Origin: Planctomycetaceae bacterium | Lineage (GTDB): Bacteria; Planctomycetota; Planctomycetia; Pirellulales; Thermoguttaceae | NCBI GenBank assembly: GCA_031283515.1 | Contig: JAITBS010000233.1 | Span: 1 to 6,450 of the forward strand | Direction of reading: 5' to 3' | Length of the DNA: 6,450 nt | Part shown: piece after piece, positions 5,387-6,450 of the stretch | Layout of the letters: each line of letters starts with the position of its first letter | Position numbering within the stretch: the first letter of the stretch is position 1 | Notes under the pieces: generated by a model | Seen by the model: the letters and a program-made list of their open reading frames with translations, nothing else | Databases searched by the model: none | Told to the model about the DNA's origin: nothing | Made by a program: the position numbers and the translations under genes

Positions 5387-6450
5387 CCGAAAAAGTTCTA
5401 TTTCACGTTCGACGGTCATGGAAGTACCCGAGTTTTAACAGATCTTGCCGGTGCCATCATCGAACTCTACGCCTTCGACGCTTACGGTAACGCCATCGGT
5501 TTCGACCCATCTGTTGCGCTAACTGAATTCTTGTACAGCGGCGAACAATTCGATTCAAAAATCGGTCAGCAGTATTTACGTGCAAGATATTATGACACTG
5601 CTACGGGAAGGTTCAATCGGTTTGATCCATTCTTTGGGAACTTGAATGATCCGCAATCTTTGCATAAATATCTGTACACTCATGCTGATCCAATAAATGG
5701 GATTGATCCAAGCGGATTAATGAGTTTGGCAAGTATGATGCCTGCCATAACCATAGGGCGACTTGCTTCATTTTCATTAACAGCTTTAAGGGTTGTAACT
5801 CCAATCCTTCTTAAAGGGGTCTATCATCTCTGGATATTTTCAGAATTGATGAATGTAACAGCAGAAATTTCAAATCATATTACAAAATTATGTGTCACTG
5901 GTCATGGAGGTTATAATGTGACTCAAAAACTTTTTAAACTTCGAGAAGATGTTATTAATAAATGGAAGGCTTTGAACAATAACCAAAAAAGTAAATTAAT
6001 AAATAGTCTATACAATCCTTTACAAGGTCTTGTTGCTTGGGATATTCATTCAATGGCATTTGCAATGAAAAAAGATTGGACAGAAAATCTACTTGGATCA
6101 CCTCTTGAAGAGACACTTACATTTCAAGGAAAAGTTTATCCTGTTGCCGAAGTGAATTACGTTCTTTGGGGATTGATCAATAGATTAGCATATGATGATG
6201 GTTTTAGTTATACAGGATATCTTTCAACATATGCGTATGCATACGGATATAGATCTATTCTAGGTGGTATTACTGTTATGCAAAACTTTGGAACATCTTT
6301 TTTTACTGGTGATAATTTCCCAAGATTTGCAACGGATGTTCCATCAAGAAATTTTTTGGTGCTTAAAAACTGGGGTTTTTGTGAAAATGTACCCATTAAA
6401 ATATTTTGTCGTAAAATTTTTATATTGGTATGTATTGACGCTTTTGGATT
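5387..6450 (+). CDS. Displaced 3' end of an Rhs/YD-repeat gene: core tip plus variable C-terminal domain, no start codon, open at right edge
   Basis: The frame runs without a stop for 354 codons to the window edge. Fragment residues 1-111 are the end of an Rhs core. FYFTFDGHGSTR is followed by a YAFDAYGN motif, then LYSGEQFD, QQYLRARYYD, TGRFNRFDPF and the closing DPSGL (ends 5719). In known Rhs proteins this core precedes a polymorphic CT that is often a toxin delivered to neighbouring cells, with its immunity gene immediately downstream. Complete Rhs proteins are usually well over 1000 aa; here everything before the last ~110 core residues is absent. TGA 5384-5386 stops the frame and no ATG occurs before 5720. 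TTG 5531 and 5726 or ATG 5720 would start inside or after the core. The CT (from 5720) has a hydrophobic stretch at fragment residues about 115-155, then CVTGHGGYN (from 169) and EVNYVLWGLINRLAYDDG (from about 255). I do not recognise the toxin family. A silent tip cassette is my first reading, a decayed gene the second. Confidence 0.8.
5720..6450 (+). other. Variable C-terminal (CT) module of the Rhs fragment, possible toxin of unknown type
   Basis: This part follows the conserved DPSGL end of the Rhs core, the usual boundary where CT sequences diverge. Hand counts give 57 G+C in 180 bases (5941-6120) against 87 in 180 for the core (5401-5580), about 32% versus 48%. That fits separate ancestry of the module. 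Despite the AT-richness, at least 243 codons stay open, which argues for recent acquisition or selection. A mildly hydrophobic lead (roughly 5740-5850) could help the domain cross or contact a membrane. A later segment is rich in Tyr, Gly and Ala (about 6206-6270). No catalytic motif that I can name is visible, and the 3' end and any immunity gene lie outside the window. Confidence 0.5.

Overview
This window looks like accessory or lineage-specific DNA from a bacterium of moderate to low GC. A planctomycete (Planctomycetota) or a relative is my best guess. The basis is the style of the Rhs tip, a very long uncharacterised cytoplasmic protein with no clear Shine-Dalgarno sequence, and repeat-rich intergenic DNA. 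No marker gene is present, so the assignment is tentative. I see no rRNA, tRNA, CRISPR array, transposase or recognisable riboswitch.

Layout. Positions 1-98 hold 4.7 copies of a 21-bp tandem repeat that runs in from beyond the left edge. Positions 99-504 are probably non-coding leader, with two adjacent perfect dyads (181-197 and 207-226) and a lone TATAAT box (319-324). One huge plus-strand gene fills 505-4797: about 1430 aa from the first ATG, or 1493 aa if a TTG at 316 is used. It is soluble and mostly helical, has a long charged linker in the middle, and I do not recognise its function. Positions 4798-5386 are AT-rich intergenic DNA with a 14-bp tandem array (4922-5005), a near-identical 15-bp motif on both sides of that array, and no visible terminator. 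From 5387 to the right edge there is an open frame encoding the last part of an Rhs/YD-repeat core followed by a variable C-terminal (CT) domain.

The Rhs fragment is the most notable item. It has no N-terminal body and no start codon near its 5' end. An in-frame TGA lies just before it, and the region just upstream is best read in another frame. GC is about 48% in the first part of the core tip and about 32% in the CT, by hand count of 180-base samples. This is what a displaced ('orphan') rhs tip would look like, a silent cassette able to replace the tip of a full-length rhs gene elsewhere. A decayed rhs gene is the alternative. The immunity gene expected after such a tip would lie beyond the right edge.

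The large gene and the Rhs fragment are separated by about 590 bases of repeat-bearing DNA. Nothing in the sequence ties them into one pathway.
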